Assembly: GCF_021531355.1 (NCBI RefSeq)
Contig: NZ_JADYTS010000004.1
Location: forward strand, 27,971 to 91,970
DNA from: Leyella stercorea
GTDB taxonomy: Bacteria > Bacteroidota > Bacteroidia > Bacteroidales > Bacteroidaceae
Reading direction: 5' to 3'
Length of the DNA: 64,000 nucleotides
In this document: in pieces, positions 27,284-36,816 of the stretch
How the letters are laid out: every line of letters begins with the position of its first letter
Numbering within the stretch: the first letter of the stretch is position 1
The notes under the pieces: model-generated
The model's input: only the letters and a program-made list of their open reading frames with translations
The model's database searches: none
What the model was told of the DNA's origin: nothing
Program-made: the position numbers and the translations under genes

Positions 27284-28808
27284 TCAGTGGCATGGCTCTA
27301 TGCCAGAATCGGTTGAACGTCTGGCTGGTGCTGGCAGCAACCGACAGTATTATCGCTTCACAGCCGAAGACGGCTCTACCGTAATAGGCGTTGTTGGCAC
27401 AAGCCGCGACGAGAATCACGCTTTTGTTTATCTGGCACAGCATTTCGAGCAACGTCAGTTGCCCGTGCCGCAGGTGCTGGCTGTCAGCGACGACGGACTG
27501 CGCTATCTGCAGACCGACCTCGGCTCGGTGTCGCTCTTTGATGCCGTGCGTGGCGGACGTGAAGCGGGCGGACGCTACAATCTTGAGGAACAGGAACTGT
27601 TGAAGCGCACCATACGCCAGTTGCCCAACATACAGATACGCGGAGCACGCGGACTCGACTGGCAGAACTGCTATCCGCAGCCCGAGTTTGATGAGGACAG
27701 CGTTCTGTTCGATCTCAACTACTTCAAGTACTGCTTCCTCAAACCTTCAGGACTCGATTTCCATGAACTGAAGCTTGAGGCAAACTTCCGCCTAATGGCT
27801 AAGGATCTCACTTCGGAGCAGGTCGACTCGTTCCTTTATCGCGATTTCCAGGCTCGCAACGTAATGCTCGATGCCGAGGGCAATCCTTACTTCATCGACT
27901 TCCAGGGCGGACGTAAGGGTCCTTACTATTACGACCTTGCCTCGTTCCTATGGCAGGCGTCTGCACGCTACAGCAACAAGTTGCGTCGCGAACTCGTATT
28001 GGAATATTACGAAGCGCTGAAGCTGTACACTGAGGTGCCAAGTGTGCGCCACTTCGTTACTCGCTTGAGTCTGTTCGTGTTGTTCCGTACTCTGCAGGTG
28101 CTCGGCACCTACGGATTCCGTGGCTACTTTGAGCGCAAGAAGCATTTCATCGAGTCTATTCCGCCAGCCATGGACAATCTGCGTGAGCTGCTGAAGATGG
28201 GCGAAGACGTGTTCCCCTATCCGTATATGATGGACATGTTGCGCCGACTGACCGAGCTGCCGCAGTATGCGCATATCGAACAGCCTGCCGCATCGCGTGC
28301 CGACGGCTACAAGACAGCCGACAGCAACGTGTATGTAGCACATCCGCAAGATGGTCCGGCTACTTTCTCCAAGTACGACGGCAAGGGACCTTTGCGAGTG
28401 CGTGTGTTCAGCTTCTCTTACCGTAAGGGTATACCGGAGGACACTTCGGGCAATGGCGGAGGCTATGTGTTCGATTGCCGCTCTACTCATAATCCCGGAC
28501 GCTACGAACCCTACAAGAAACTCACCGGACTCGACGAACCCGTAATACGATTCCTTGAGGATGACGGCGAGATCTTGACCTTCCTCGAAAGCGTGTACAA
28601 GTTGGCTGATGCTCATGTGAGGCGTTATATCGACCGCGGATTTACCGACCTTATGTTCTCGTTCGGATGCACCGGCGGACAGCATCGCAGCGTCTACTCG
28701 GCACAGCATCTGGCTGAGCATATTCATAGCAAATTCGGCATCGAGGTACACGTGTGCCATAGAGAACAAGGCATAGAACAGACGCTGCCGAGCATGTCGA
28801 AAGACTGA
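27258..28808 (+). CDS. Fused sugar kinase (AmgK-like) and RapZ C-terminal domain
   Basis: A 516-residue fusion. The start is placed at ATG 27258 because the sequence from there (MEKLTELYNQW) is conserved in style while the upstream 47 codons are not. Residues 1-330 are an aminoglycoside-phosphotransferase-fold kinase with the catalytic loop FLYRDFQARNVM and the metal-binding FIDFQGG, close to AmgK, which phosphorylates MurNAc or GlcNAc at the anomeric position. Residues about 375-505 are a RapZ C-terminal domain (FSFSYRKGIP, GGGYVFDCR, FGCTGGQHRS). RapZ senses glucosamine-6-phosphate in enteric bacteria through this kind of domain. The next gene downstream is MurU-like, the known partner of AmgK, which supports a cell-wall sugar recycling role. 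The sensing role of the RapZ part is inference. Confidence 0.85.
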   Translation: MEKLTELYNQWHGSMPESVERLAGAGSNRQYYRFTAEDGSTVIGVVGTSRDENHAFVYLAQHFEQRQLPVPQVLAVSDDGLRYLQTDLGSVSLFDAVRGGREAGGRYNLEEQELLKRTIRQLPNIQIRGARGLDWQNCYPQPEFDEDSVLFDLNYFKYCFLKPSGLDFHELKLEANFRLMAKDLTSEQVDSFLYRDFQARNVMLDAEGNPYFIDFQGGRKGPYYYDLASFLWQASARYSNKLRRELVLEYYEALKLYTEVPSVRHFVTRLSLFVLFRTLQVLGTYGFRGYFERKKHFIESIPPAMDNLRELLKMGEDVFPYPYMMDMLRRLTELPQYAHIEQPAASRADGYKTADSNVYVAHPQDGPATFSKYDGKGPLRVRVFSFSYRKGIPEDTSGNGGGYVFDCRSTHNPGRYEPYKKLTGLDEPVIRFLEDDGEILTFLESVYKLADAHVRRYIDRGFTDLMFSFGCTGGQHRSVYSAQHLAEHIHSKFGIEVHVCHREQGIEQTLPSMSKD

Positions 28809-28862
28809 GTTTATACTACAATACGAAGACAAAAGCTATATTAATAGCTACAATTATACACA

Positions 28863-28905
28863 ATCCCGTTAAAAAGTTGAGGCAAGCTTTACTTTTTAAC
28901 GGGAT
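28863..28905 (+). terminator. Terminator after the kinase-RapZ gene
   Basis: A perfect 15-bp stem ATCCCGTTAAAAAGT with ACTTTTTAACGGGAT, 13-base loop, followed by TTTT. It separates the kinase gene from the MurU-like gene, which has its own -7 box. Confidence 0.75.
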
Positions 28906-28911
28906 TTTCAG

Positions 28912-28919
28912 TAACTTTG
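28912..28919 (+). promoter_or_regulatory. Putative -7 box of the MurU-like gene
   Basis: TAACTTTG, 27 bases before the start codon and directly after the terminator hairpin. Confidence 0.55.
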
Positions 28920-28945
28920 CATCATAACTTTACATCCTTAAATAT

Positions 28946-29758
28946 ATGATGCAAGCAATGATTTTCGCGGCTGGACTGGGCACACGCCTTAAACCGCTCA
29001 CCGACACTATGCCTAAAGCTCTGGTGAGGGTAGGGGGTGAGCCGCTCATTAAGCGCGTCATCATGAATCTTGCTGCGGCTGGCGTTGACCGTATTGTAGT
29101 CAACGTGCATCACTTTGCCGAGCAGATAATCGACTATCTTAAAGACAATGATAACTTCGGGCTCGATATCCGCATATCTGACGAAACTGCCGGACTGCTC
29201 GAAACCGGAGGCGGCATCAAGAAGGCTACACCATTGTTCGACCCCGCTGCTCCTATTCTTATTCACAATGTAGATATTCTTAGCAATGTCAATCTGAGCG
29301 AGTTCTACCAGATTGCTTCGCGAAGTGAAGAATCCGAAGGAGGAAGTGAAAATGGAAAAGTGAAAAGTGAAAAATCCAATTGTTGTGATGCTGTCGATGC
29401 TGTATTGCTTGTCAGTTGGCGTAAGACTAAGCGCTATTTGCTTTTCAATGACGACATGAAGCTTGTGGGATGGACCAACATCGAAACGGGTGAAGTGCGA
29501 AGCCCTTATCCCGACCTCGACCCCAAGAAGTGCCGTATGTATGCTTTCGCCGGAATACACGCATTGTCGCCACGACTGCTTAAGATGATGGATGAATTCC
29601 CCGACCGATTCGGAATAATCGACTTCTACCTTAAGGCGTGTGCCACACATAACATAAAAGGTTATGTCAAGGACGACTTGAAGCTGATGGATATTGGCAA
29701 ACTCGACACTCTTGCACAAGCTGAAGAATTCCTGGAGGAATTGGGAGACAGGAATTAG
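28946..29758 (+). CDS. Nucleotidyltransferase, MurU-like (MurNAc-1-phosphate uridylyltransferase)
   Basis: A 270-residue sugar-1-phosphate nucleotidyltransferase. The signature AAGLGTRLKPLTDTMPKAL (nucleotide and metal binding) is at the N-terminus, and ETGGGIKKA, HNVDIL and GWTNIETGEVR follow. Size and sequence style fit MurU, which makes UDP-MurNAc from MurNAc-1-phosphate in the recycling route that bypasses de novo synthesis; the AmgK-like kinase gene just upstream makes the substrate. Residues about 128-150 (EESEGGSENGKVKSEK) are an extra polar loop encoded by simple AAGTGAAAA-type repeats, absent from the compact fold. A closely related sugar nucleotidyltransferase function cannot be excluded. 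Confidence 0.8.
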   Translation: MMQAMIFAAGLGTRLKPLTDTMPKALVRVGGEPLIKRVIMNLAAAGVDRIVVNVHHFAEQIIDYLKDNDNFGLDIRISDETAGLLETGGGIKKATPLFDPAAPILIHNVDILSNVNLSEFYQIASRSEESEGGSENGKVKSEKSNCCDAVDAVLLVSWRKTKRYLLFNDDMKLVGWTNIETGEVRSPYPDLDPKKCRMYAFAGIHALSPRLLKMMDEFPDRFGIIDFYLKACATHNIKGYVKDDLKLMDIGKLDTLAQAEEFLEELGDRN

Positions 29759-29887
29759 AAGTTACGAATTAGGAGTTAGGAATTACGAGTTCTTGAATTA
29801 GGAATTTCGAGTTAAGGGTTTCACCCTAATTAAATATTAATCATTAAACATTAATAATTGAACATTAATCATTAAACAATATAACAA
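29759..29887. repeat. Degenerate AT-rich repeat spacer before guaA
   Basis: Repeated words of the type GAATTAGGAGTT and ATTAATCATTAAACA fill the 129 bases between the two genes. They are related in style to the repeats in the nuo operon. No convincing promoter is seen in it. Confidence 0.6.
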
Positions 29888-31498
29888 ATGCAACAGAAGA
29901 TTATAATTCTTGATTTCGGTTCGCAGACCACGCAGCTCATCGGCCGCCGTGTACGCGAATTGGACACCTTCTGCGAGATTATGCCTTACAACAAGTTCCC
30001 GAAGGACGACCCCAGCGTTATCGGTGTCATCCTCAGCGGAAGCCCCTATTCGGTACACGATAAGGAGGCGTTCAAGGTTGACTTGAGCCAGTTTGTAGGA
30101 CGCATCCCGGTGCTTGGCATCTGCTATGGCGCACAGTTCATTTCTTACGCCAACGGTGGAAAGGTTGAGGCAGCCGACTCTCGTGAGTACGGACGCGCCA
30201 ATCTTGAGCACTTCGATGCCGAGAATCCGCTGTTCCACGGATTTGTTGAGAACTCGCAGGTGTGGATGAGCCACGGTGACACCATCACAGCCATCCCAGA
30301 AGACTACAAGTGCATCGCATCGACAGCCAATGTCAAGTTTGCTGCTTATGCCTCTACCAAGCAGCCGGTATGGGCTGTTCAGTTCCATCCCGAGGTGTTC
30401 CACTCATTGCAGGGTACACAGCTCCTCAAGAACTTCGTAGTAGACATCTGCGGAAGCCGTCAGGACTGGAGTGCCGACTCGTTTGTTGAGACAACCGTAG
30501 CCGAACTTAAGGCTCAGTTGGGCGACGACAAGGTAATCCTCGGTCTGTCGGGTGGTGTTGACTCAAGCGTTGCCGCTGTACTCCTTAACAAGGCTATCGG
30601 CAGCAACCTCACATGTATCTTCGTTGACCACGGAATGTTGCGTAAGAACGAGTTCCGTGATGTAATGGAGGATTACAAGTGTCTCGGTCTGAACGTTATC
30701 GGTGTTGACGCATCAGAGAAGTTCTTCAACGATTTGGCTGGTGTAACCGATCCTGAGGAGAAGCGTAAGATTATAGGCCGTGACTTCGTTGAGGTGTTCA
30801 ACGCTGAGGCTAAGAAGCAGACTGGTGCCAAGTGGCTTGCACAGGGCACTATCTATCCTGACCGTATCGAGTCGCTCAACATTACAGGCAAGGTTATCAA
30901 GAGCCATCACAACGTAGGCGGTCTGCCTAAGGAGATGAACCTCCAGTTGTGTGAGCCGTTGAAGTGGCTGTTCAAGGACGAGGTTCGTCGTGTAGGTCGC
31001 TCAATGGGCATGCCCGAGCACTTGATTACACGTCATCCGTTCCCAGGCCCAGGCTTGGCAGTACGTATTCTTGGCGACATCACTCCCGAGAAGGTACGCA
31101 TACTTCAGGATGCCGACGACATCTATATCCGCGGTTTGCGCGATTATAAGGTGAAGCTGAGCGGTGAGGACGCACGCCGTGTACTTGCAGCCGGTGTCCC
31201 TGCCGACATGCACGACGGTGAGATTGAGGTTTCGCTCTACGATCAGATTTGGCAGGCTGGTACAGTATTGCTCTCTACCGTACGCTCTGTAGGTGTTATG
31301 GGCGACGAGCGTACATACGAGCATCCAGTTGCTCTGCGTGCCGTTACATCTACCGACGCTATGACAGCCGACTGGGCACATCTGCCTTACGACTTCATGG
31401 CAAAGGTTTCTAACGAGATCATCAACAAGGTACGTGGCGTTAACCGCGTATGCTATGACATCTCGTCAAAGCCACCATCAACAATCGAGTGGGAGTAA
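29888..31498 (+). CDS. guaA: GMP synthase (glutamine-hydrolysing)
   Basis: A 536-residue enzyme that converts XMP to GMP with ATP and glutamine, the last step of guanine nucleotide synthesis. The N-terminal class I glutamine amidotransferase domain shows the oxyanion SGSPYSV, the nucleophile Cys in LGICYGAQ and the His-Glu pair in VQFHPEV. The ATP pyrophosphatase domain has the PP-loop [11 protein letters not shown], and the C-terminal dimerisation domain ends in the conserved KPPSTIEWE. Length is normal. The codons are highly biased. It is flanked by the MurU-like gene and a strong terminator. Confidence 0.97.
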   Translation: MQQKIIILDFGSQTTQLIGRRVRELDTFCEIMPYNKFPKDDPSVIGVILSGSPYSVHDKEAFKVDLSQFVGRIPVLGICYGAQFISYANGGKVEAADSREYGRANLEHFDAENPLFHGFVENSQVWMSHGDTITAIPEDYKCIASTANVKFAAYASTKQPVWAVQFHPEVFHSLQGTQLLKNFVVDICGSRQDWSADSFVETTVAELKAQLGDDKVILGLSGGVDSSVAAVLLNKAIGSNLTCIFVDHGMLRKNEFRDVMEDYKCLGLNVIGVDASEKFFNDLAGVTDPEEKRKIIGRDFVEVFNAEAKKQTGAKWLAQGTIYPDRIESLNITGKVIKSHHNVGGLPKEMNLQLCEPLKWLFKDEVRRVGRSMGMPEHLITRHPFPGPGLAVRILGDITPEKVRILQDADDIYIRGLRDYKVKLSGEDARRVLAAGVPADMHDGEIEVSLYDQIWQAGTVLLSTVRSVGVMGDERTYEHPVALRAVTSTDAMTADWAHLPYDFMAKVSNEIINKVRGVNRVCYDISSKPPSTIEWE

Positions 31499-31525
31499 AA
31501 TCAATCCCAACTGATACATAAAAAA

Positions 31526-31564
31526 GGGGTATCAAAACGGAATCAATTCCTGTTTTGATACCCC
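31526..31564 (+). terminator. Terminator after guaA
   Basis: GGGGTATCAAAACGGAAT pairs with ATTCCTGTTTTGATACCCC (one bulged T), preceded by an A-run and followed by CTTCTTTTTG. The gene beyond is convergent, so it may serve both. Confidence 0.85.
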
Positions 31565-31619
31565 TCTTCTTTTTGTGGAGTCTTTGTGAGGTAATGGAGT
31601 CTTTGTTCTATAGACGTAT

Positions 31620-32963
31620 TTAGTTTATAAACATATTGCGTTTTGGCATTTTGCTTCCAAAGCGCTTGCGCAGTTTTTCGAACAGCGCCATTGTGTCTTG
31701 CGAGAACTTGTGTCCCTTCCATGTACTTGTGTTGGTGATGAACACCCAGCACTCGCCGTCGGGATAGCGCAATACAAGCGCTGATGTGCCTACAAGCGAA
31801 CCGGTACGTATCCACGGACGGTTGCGTGGCGTAAAGTTCCAGCCGAGTGAGAACTGATGGTCGGGCATTTCCTGCGTCATTAGTTTCACGGCTTGTGGCG
31901 ATATCACGTCGGGCACGATACGGTCGCCGTCGATTGATGCTACCAGTCGGCACAGTTCGGCAGCCGATGCCACCCATGCACCTGCGCCAAGAGCCGTCGT
32001 TATGTCGTTCTCGCCATAGCAGCGCACTACCATTCTGCCGGAGTTGTTGAATTCGGGTACCGGTACCGAACTTGAGTGCATATAGTACACCGTCTCGTTC
32101 GGGCGGCGATCCTTCAGATAGTTACCCGCTATGTGGAAGTCGTAGCATCCTGCAGGATAGAGCACGTAGCGCTGCATGAAGTTCTCGTAGCTCATGCCAG
32201 TACGCTTCTCTATAATAAGCGACAGCAGCGTATAGCCAATATTGCAGTAGCGTTGTGCAGTTCCGGGCGTGTAGCCAAGATGTCGGCGCAGTACGATGCG
32301 CAACAGAGTGCGATGGTCGGGTGGGGTGGTGAGGTGGTTCTGCTGCATTATGTAGCGAGTCGAGAATATGGCGTCGCCAGCATAATTGGTAAATCCCGCC
32401 TTGTGTCGCAACAGCTGTTCGACGGTGATGTCGAAGTATCGTTTGTCGCGTATTGAGTTGACGTAGAACGTGTCGTTGAGTATTCCCTTCGGTCCGAACA
32501 CCTTGTCGCTAAGGCGTATCTTGCCCATGTCGCGCAATTTCATTATGCCCGTAGCAGTGACCAGTTTCGACACCGAAGCCATGCGCATGATGTACGACGG
32601 CTCCATTGGTATCTTGCGGTCCTTGTCGGCATAGCCGAATCCGCGGGCATACAGCAGCGAGTCGTGGCGCGATATTGCCAGCTGTGCACCGTGTATCTCC
32701 CAACGCTTCAGATAGCGCTGCATGATAGAGTCCATGGCGTGCAGCTCAGGTTGTGCCGAGAGGGCATTGGTGAGCGTGTCGTTGAGATGCTTGCGGTTGC
32801 TTGCTTCGTATATCGAGTCTTTCTCTTGGCTTTTGTCGCTTGAGCACGACGAGCATGTGCATCGGCAGATGCTCGATATGATGACAACGATAAAGGTGAG
32901 GCATCCCAAGCAGGACAGCCTCACCTTTGTACGATATTGTTTCTTTATTCTATATCCGAACAT
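31620..32963 (-). CDS. Serine hydrolase of the beta-lactamase (class C/PBP4-type) family
   Basis: A 447-residue protein anchored by an N-terminal hydrophobic segment (about residues 17-35) rich in Cys, possibly a lipoprotein signal. The catalytic SxxK motif is in MASVSKLV and the YxN motif in RYCNIGYTLL, with LLRHKAG and a C-terminal FITNTSTW strand as in PF00144 enzymes. These act as DD-peptidases, esterases or D-amino-acid peptidases in the periplasm; sequence alone does not decide. It is 16 bases downstream of fhs on the same strand, so the two are likely co-transcribed. Confidence 0.83.
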   Translation of the reverse strand: MFGYRIKKQYRTKVRLSCLGCLTFIVVIISSICRCTCSSCSSDKSQEKDSIYEASNRKHLNDTLTNALSAQPELHAMDSIMQRYLKRWEIHGAQLAISRHDSLLYARGFGYADKDRKIPMEPSYIMRMASVSKLVTATGIMKLRDMGKIRLSDKVFGPKGILNDTFYVNSIRDKRYFDITVEQLLRHKAGFTNYAGDAIFSTRYIMQQNHLTTPPDHRTLLRIVLRRHLGYTPGTAQRYCNIGYTLLSLIIEKRTGMSYENFMQRYVLYPAGCYDFHIAGNYLKDRRPNETVYYMHSSSVPVPEFNNSGRMVVRCYGENDITTALGAGAWVASAAELCRLVASIDGDRIVPDVISPQAVKLMTQEMPDHQFSLGWNFTPRNRPWIRTGSLVGTSALVLRYPDGECWVFITNTSTWKGHKFSQDTMALFEKLRKRFGSKMPKRNMFIN

Positions 32964-32979
32964 TTCTGATTATTGGGTA

Positions 32980-34644
32980 TTATGACAATCCTTCGATTTG
33001 ACCGTTGACGATGTCCATGTTCATGGCAGCCGGAACCTTGGGCAGTCCGGGCATGCGCATGATGTTGCCGGCAATGACAACAATCATCTCTGCACCGGCG
33101 TTTATGACAATGTCGCGAACGTTAACGTCAAATCCTGATGCTACGCAATACTGCTTGGCATCGGTAGAGAATGAGAACTGTGTCTTGGCGATACATATCG
33201 GGAAGTTCTCATAGCCGAGGTCGCGTATCATCTGCAACTTCTTCTTGGCAGGAGCGGCAAACGAAATGCTTGCTGCGCCATAGATGTTCTTGCAGACCTT
33301 CTCAATCTTAGTCTCGATTGTGTCTTCGTCGTCGTATACGAGGCTTAATGGCTGCGACGGCTTCTGCTCGATAGTGTCTACTACGAGACGTGCCAGGTCG
33401 GCTGCACCCTCGCCACCTTTTGCGTAAGCGTCGTTGATGGCAAATCCTACGCCGATGCTCTCGCAATATTCGCGCACGATGTTCTGCTCCTCTTCCACGT
33501 CGCCGGCATAGTGGTTGAATGCTACGATGACGGTCTGTCCGAACGACTGCATGTTCTTGATATGCTTGTCGAGGTTGGCAAGTCCCTTCTTGAGTCCTTC
33601 GCTGTTAGGCTTCTTGATGTCCTCAACAGGCACTCCGCCGTGCATCTTCAGTCCCTGGGCTGTTGCAACAACAATGGTGAGCTTAGGCTGCAATCCGCTC
33701 TTACGACACTTGATGTCGAAGAACTTCTCGGCTCCAAGGTCGGCACCGAATCCTGCCTCAGTGATTACATATTCGCCGAATGTCATAGCCATCTTTGTGG
33801 CGAGTATTGAGTTGCATCCGTGTGCAATGTTGGCAAACGGACCACCGTGTACGAATGCAGCGGTATTCTCAGTGGTCTGTACGATGTTGGGAGCCAGAGC
33901 GTCGCGCAGCAGGATTGTTATAGCTGCAGCTACACCGAGGTCTTTGACGGTGAAAGGCTTGCCCTCAACGGTGTAGCCCAAGAGGATGTTCTCAATGCGA
34001 CGGCGCAAGTCGTCCTCGTCCTTTGCAAGACAGAGTATAGCCATAATCTCCGATGCAGGAGTGATGTCAAATCCCGACTCGCGTACAATGCCGTTGGCTT
34101 TGCCGCCCATACCGGTAACGATGTCGCGCAGTCCGCGGTCGTTAACGTCGAGCACGCGGTTCCACAATACCTCGCGCAGAGCGAAACCGTTGTCACGGTT
34201 CTGGTACATGTAGTTGTCGAGCAATGCAGTGATAGTGTTGTGAGCCGAAGTGATTGCGTGGAAGTCGCCTGTGAAGTGCAGGTTTATCTTGTCCATAGGC
34301 AACACCTGGGTGTAGCCACCGCCACACGCACCGCCCTTCATTCCGAATACCGGACCGAGCGAAGGCTCACGCAGAGCGCAGATAGCGTTCTTGCCGATGT
34401 GGTGCAGACCGAGAGCCAGACCGATAGTAACGGTAGTCTTGCCGATACCAGCCTTTGTCGGTGTAATGGCTGTAACGAGTATGAGGTTGCTGTTCTTCAC
34501 ACGCTCCTCGTCGATAAGGCGTGTAGGAACCTTAGCCATATAGTGGCCGTAGTGTTCAAGTTCTTTTGCAGGGATGCCATACTTAGAGGCTACTACCTCT
34601 ATCTCCTCGAGTTTTGTGCTGCGAGCTATTTCGATATCTGTCAT
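32980..34644 (-). CDS. fhs: Formate-tetrahydrofolate ligase
   Basis: A 554-residue enzyme, the usual length, that makes 10-formyl-tetrahydrofolate from formate, ATP and tetrahydrofolate to feed purine and other one-carbon pathways. Visible signatures include the P-loop [17 protein letters not shown], the [14 protein letters not shown] stretch and FADNH-like FNHYAGD, with [13 protein letters not shown] before it. It is the first gene of a probable two-gene unit with the serine hydrolase. A -7 box is visible 74 bases upstream. Confidence 0.96.
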   Translation of the reverse strand: MTDIEIARSTKLEEIEVVASKYGIPAKELEHYGHYMAKVPTRLIDEERVKNSNLILVTAITPTKAGIGKTTVTIGLALGLHHIGKNAICALREPSLGPVFGMKGGACGGGYTQVLPMDKINLHFTGDFHAITSAHNTITALLDNYMYQNRDNGFALREVLWNRVLDVNDRGLRDIVTGMGGKANGIVRESGFDITPASEIMAILCLAKDEDDLRRRIENILLGYTVEGKPFTVKDLGVAAAITILLRDALAPNIVQTTENTAAFVHGGPFANIAHGCNSILATKMAMTFGEYVITEAGFGADLGAEKFFDIKCRKSGLQPKLTIVVATAQGLKMHGGVPVEDIKKPNSEGLKKGLANLDKHIKNMQSFGQTVIVAFNHYAGDVEEEQNIVREYCESIGVGFAINDAYAKGGEGAADLARLVVDTIEQKPSQPLSLVYDDEDTIETKIEKVCKNIYGAASISFAAPAKKKLQMIRDLGYENFPICIAKTQFSFSTDAKQYCVASGFDVNVRDIVINAGAEMIVVIAGNIMRMPGLPKVPAAMNMDIVNGQIEGLS

Positions 34645-34717
34645 TGTATGTAAAAAAATTTGTAGCGTTTCGTTTAAAATGAGGTGTTTACGAAATAAAT
34701 AGTATGGAGTGTGAGTG

Positions 34718-34725
34718 CAAAGGTA
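34718..34725 (-). promoter_or_regulatory. Putative -7 box of fhs
   Basis: CAAAGGTA reads TACCTTTG on the coding strand, giving a leader of roughly 65-70 bases. Confidence 0.45.
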
Positions 34726-34893
34726 CTACTAAATAATCAATAAAGTGTCATTATTTCATTGTTTTTGCTCGTTTTTGCTTCGAAACGTCAGGTGAGAGTC
34801 CGATGTTATATTAAAATCTTTACATATTCTTTCATTCGTGTCATGAAACTTAAGTTGTATATATATAAGTGTATTCTTAACTCTCAACCTTTT

Positions 34894-35526
34894 TTATCCA
34901 GCCATAGAGCACCACATTGTCACAACGAACGGCACGGTGAAGTCGGTCACGAAACCGTGGTAGATGCTTAGTGCTACGTAGCGTTGGCCTACGGTCTGTG
35001 TGATGATAGGTAGGGTGGTGTCCATAGTTGTTGCGCCACCCGAAGATATAGGAGCCAGCGGACCGAACCACTTTGCTATCAGCGGAGTAAGCAAGAGGGT
35101 TGTCATCTCGCGTATGATGTTGGCAAGCAAGGCTATTGTGCCCAGTTCGGCACCGCGATATTCGGTTATGAAGATGCTCGACAACGAATAATAGGCAAAG
35201 CCGCTGTCAATGGCGAGGCAGTCGGTAAGCTGTCGATGGTGCAGTACCGGGCAAACGTCGCTACACATTATTATATATGCCACCATAGCTCCAAGCCATG
35301 AACCTAAGATGGTGGCTACTGGCAACAGTGCCAGACGAGGGTTGAGACTCTTTATGTCGTTCTTCATGTCGGGATTCATTCCGATGCCTAAGCCTACGAA
35401 GAGCAACAGGCCGCACAGCGCTACGAAGCTGATGTTGCTGTCCATAGCCCATGAAGGCAGACCGCCGCTACGTCCTGCCAATACTCCGAGGATAAAGAAT
35501 CCTACTACTATCAGACTTCCTTTCAT
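34894..35526 (-). CDS. lysO: LysO-like lysine exporter, C-terminal half as a separate protein
   Basis: A 210-residue membrane protein. I start it at ATG 35526 (MKGSLIVVGFF), which overlaps the stop of the upstream gene as ATGA; a longer frame to 35724 has no membrane-protein character. The sequence matches the C-terminal part of LysO (formerly DUF340/YbjE): the SGFAYYSLSSIF and ISSGGATTMDTTLP motifs are typical. LysO exports lysine and confers thialysine resistance in Escherichia coli, where it is one chain. Here two overlapping genes encode the halves, as in several Bacteroidetes. Confidence 0.82.
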   Translation of the reverse strand: MKGSLIVVGFFILGVLAGRSGGLPSWAMDSNISFVALCGLLLFVGLGIGMNPDMKNDIKSLNPRLALLPVATILGSWLGAMVAYIIMCSDVCPVLHHRQLTDCLAIDSGFAYYSLSSIFITEYRGAELGTIALLANIIREMTTLLLTPLIAKWFGPLAPISSGGATTMDTTLPIITQTVGQRYVALSIYHGFVTDFTVPFVVTMWCSMAG

Positions 35527-35822
35527 CGCTCCTTGCCTCCTTTCGCTGTCTTCCACAATGCCCATGCCAATGCACAGCTGCCCAGTGTGGCAAATCCTGA
35601 CAATACCAAAGCCTCCACTCCAAGTGTAGGCAAGGCAGAGATAATCTGGTCGTTGCTTCCCACTTCTATGCCAAGCATAAACAGAAGCAGCCATATAAGT
35701 CCGGTCGTGGCGCGTCCTGCCCACGTGCCGATCGCACTCTTGCGAGTAGCTGATTTAATCCTTGTGCGCACGTTGTAGCCTACAAGTATGCCAAGGAATA
35801 TAAACAAAATTACTATAAACAT
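35523..35822 (-). CDS. LysO-like lysine exporter, N-terminal half
   Basis: A 99-residue membrane protein with three hydrophobic segments and the conserved LLLFMLGIEVGSN, matching the N-terminal LysO domain. Its stop overlaps the start of the C-terminal half by 4 bases, which strongly suggests coupled translation and a two-subunit transporter. It begins 21 bases after the gene of the DUF3990-associated protein, all on the minus strand, so transcription may run through from the toxin-like locus. Confidence 0.8.
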   Translation of the reverse strand: MFIVILFIFLGILVGYNVRTRIKSATRKSAIGTWAGRATTGLIWLLLFMLGIEVGSNDQIISALPTLGVEALVLSGFATLGSCALAWALWKTAKGGKER

Positions 35823-35843
35823 TTCTTTTATTGGTTGTTTTTT

Positions 35844-36317
35844 TTACATGAATCCTCCTGCAAAATAGCTTCGTGCTATGAAGTATGAAGGCTCGTAATA
35901 GGCCGAACAGTTGTAATTGTCGAGTGTTTCACAAATGTCGTCGTTGTAGACGCGTATTATGCCCTTGGCATAGTCTTCCGCATCAAGACGGGTCTGAAGA
36001 ATAAGCCGTGTGTAAACCTTGCCCATGTCAAGTGGGGTGGGAATATTGGTGCAAAGTTCTTTGTCAACGTCGGTAATGTCGAAGTTGCCATTCTCAAGCT
36101 GGTATTCGTCAATCCAGTCGTCTACTACTTGCCGTGGATTCTCGGAGTGAAGAGTGTCGGCAATTGACAGCTGGCGCAACAGATTGTCGTAGCCAATACG
36201 ATTGACTACATATTTGTTGCGTTGCTTGATGTGACGCGCCACACGTTCTATCATGCTACATACAAAGAACAGGTCGTTCTCGGTAATGTTCTCATCGGGG
36301 AAATATATATTCTTCAT
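35844..36317 (-). CDS. Conserved protein paired with DUF3990, possible antitoxin
   Basis: A 157-residue soluble, acidic protein (ENDLFFVCSMIERVARHIKQRNKYVVNRIG near the start, GKVYTRLI in the middle). I recognise the style of a protein regularly encoded directly after DUF3990 genes in Bacteroidales, but it has no named function. The start lies 24 bases after the DUF3990 stop. A role as the antitoxin or immunity partner of the DUF3990 protein is an inference from the pairing. Confidence 0.6.
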   Translation of the reverse strand: MKNIYFPDENITENDLFFVCSMIERVARHIKQRNKYVVNRIGYDNLLRQLSIADTLHSENPRQVVDDWIDEYQLENGNFDITDVDKELCTNIPTPLDMGKVYTRLILQTRLDAEDYAKGIIRVYNDDICETLDNYNCSAYYEPSYFIARSYFAGGFM

Positions 36318-36341
36318 ATACAGTTGGCTTGAAGCGATTCA

Positions 36342-36797
36342 TTATAATAAATAATGTGATGTATATCTTATACATTCTATAGCTTTCTGCGTGCAGAAGA
36401 CTATTTGGTGCGTAGGGTGCTTGAATTTGGCAAGTTCCCAAAATGCATTCCTTGTAATGTTTCCTGCAACGACATCTTCTATGTAGTTCCAAATCTGATC
36501 GTCGGCCATAGGACCTTCTACTATATCGAAATCGTGCCGTATACCACGACGACAGTCGATGATGAAGTTGAGCCAATCTTCCGACATTTCTTTGAATGTT
36601 TTGGCTTTGCACTCGTTGTGCTCTTCGTATTCATATACGTTGACAACATGTTTCCCTTTCTTGCTCAAAGCCCATTTCTTAGCTTGGCTTTCGAGCAAAG
36701 TGCAGTAGAATCCATATCCGAAGTCTTTCTCGTAGCCTCGGATGCGTATGTCGGGATGTTCTACAATGACGTTGCTGCCATGAAATAATTTGTCCAT
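36342..36797 (-). CDS. DUF3990 protein, ADP-ribosyltransferase-like toxin candidate
   Basis: A 151-residue intact DUF3990 protein. The start LFHGSNVIVEHPDIRIRGYEKDFGYGFYCT and the QAKKWAL stretch are the family's hallmarks; the HGS and (D)FGxGFYxT motifs resemble the NAD-binding parts of RES/ADP-ribosyltransferase folds. In this family small gene pairs or triples behave like toxin-antitoxin loci, although activity is not shown for this type. The gene has a consensus promoter and is followed by its usual partner gene. A decayed relative lies at 60.0 kb in this window. Confidence 0.78.
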   Translation of the reverse strand: MDKLFHGSNVIVEHPDIRIRGYEKDFGYGFYCTLLESQAKKWALSKKGKHVVNVYEYEEHNECKAKTFKEMSEDWLNFIIDCRRGIRHDFDIVEGPMADDQIWNYIEDVVAGNITRNAFWELAKFKHPTHQIVFCTQKAIECIRYTSHYLL

Positions 36798-36816
36798 AAT
36801 GTTTTTTCTCTTTCTG

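Noticed and set aside
27948..28832. 294-codon open frame antisense to the kinase-RapZ gene
   Set aside because: Shadow frame with no recognisable protein features.
33820..34653. 277-codon open frame antisense to fhs
   Set aside because: Shadow frame; fhs is unambiguous on the other strand.
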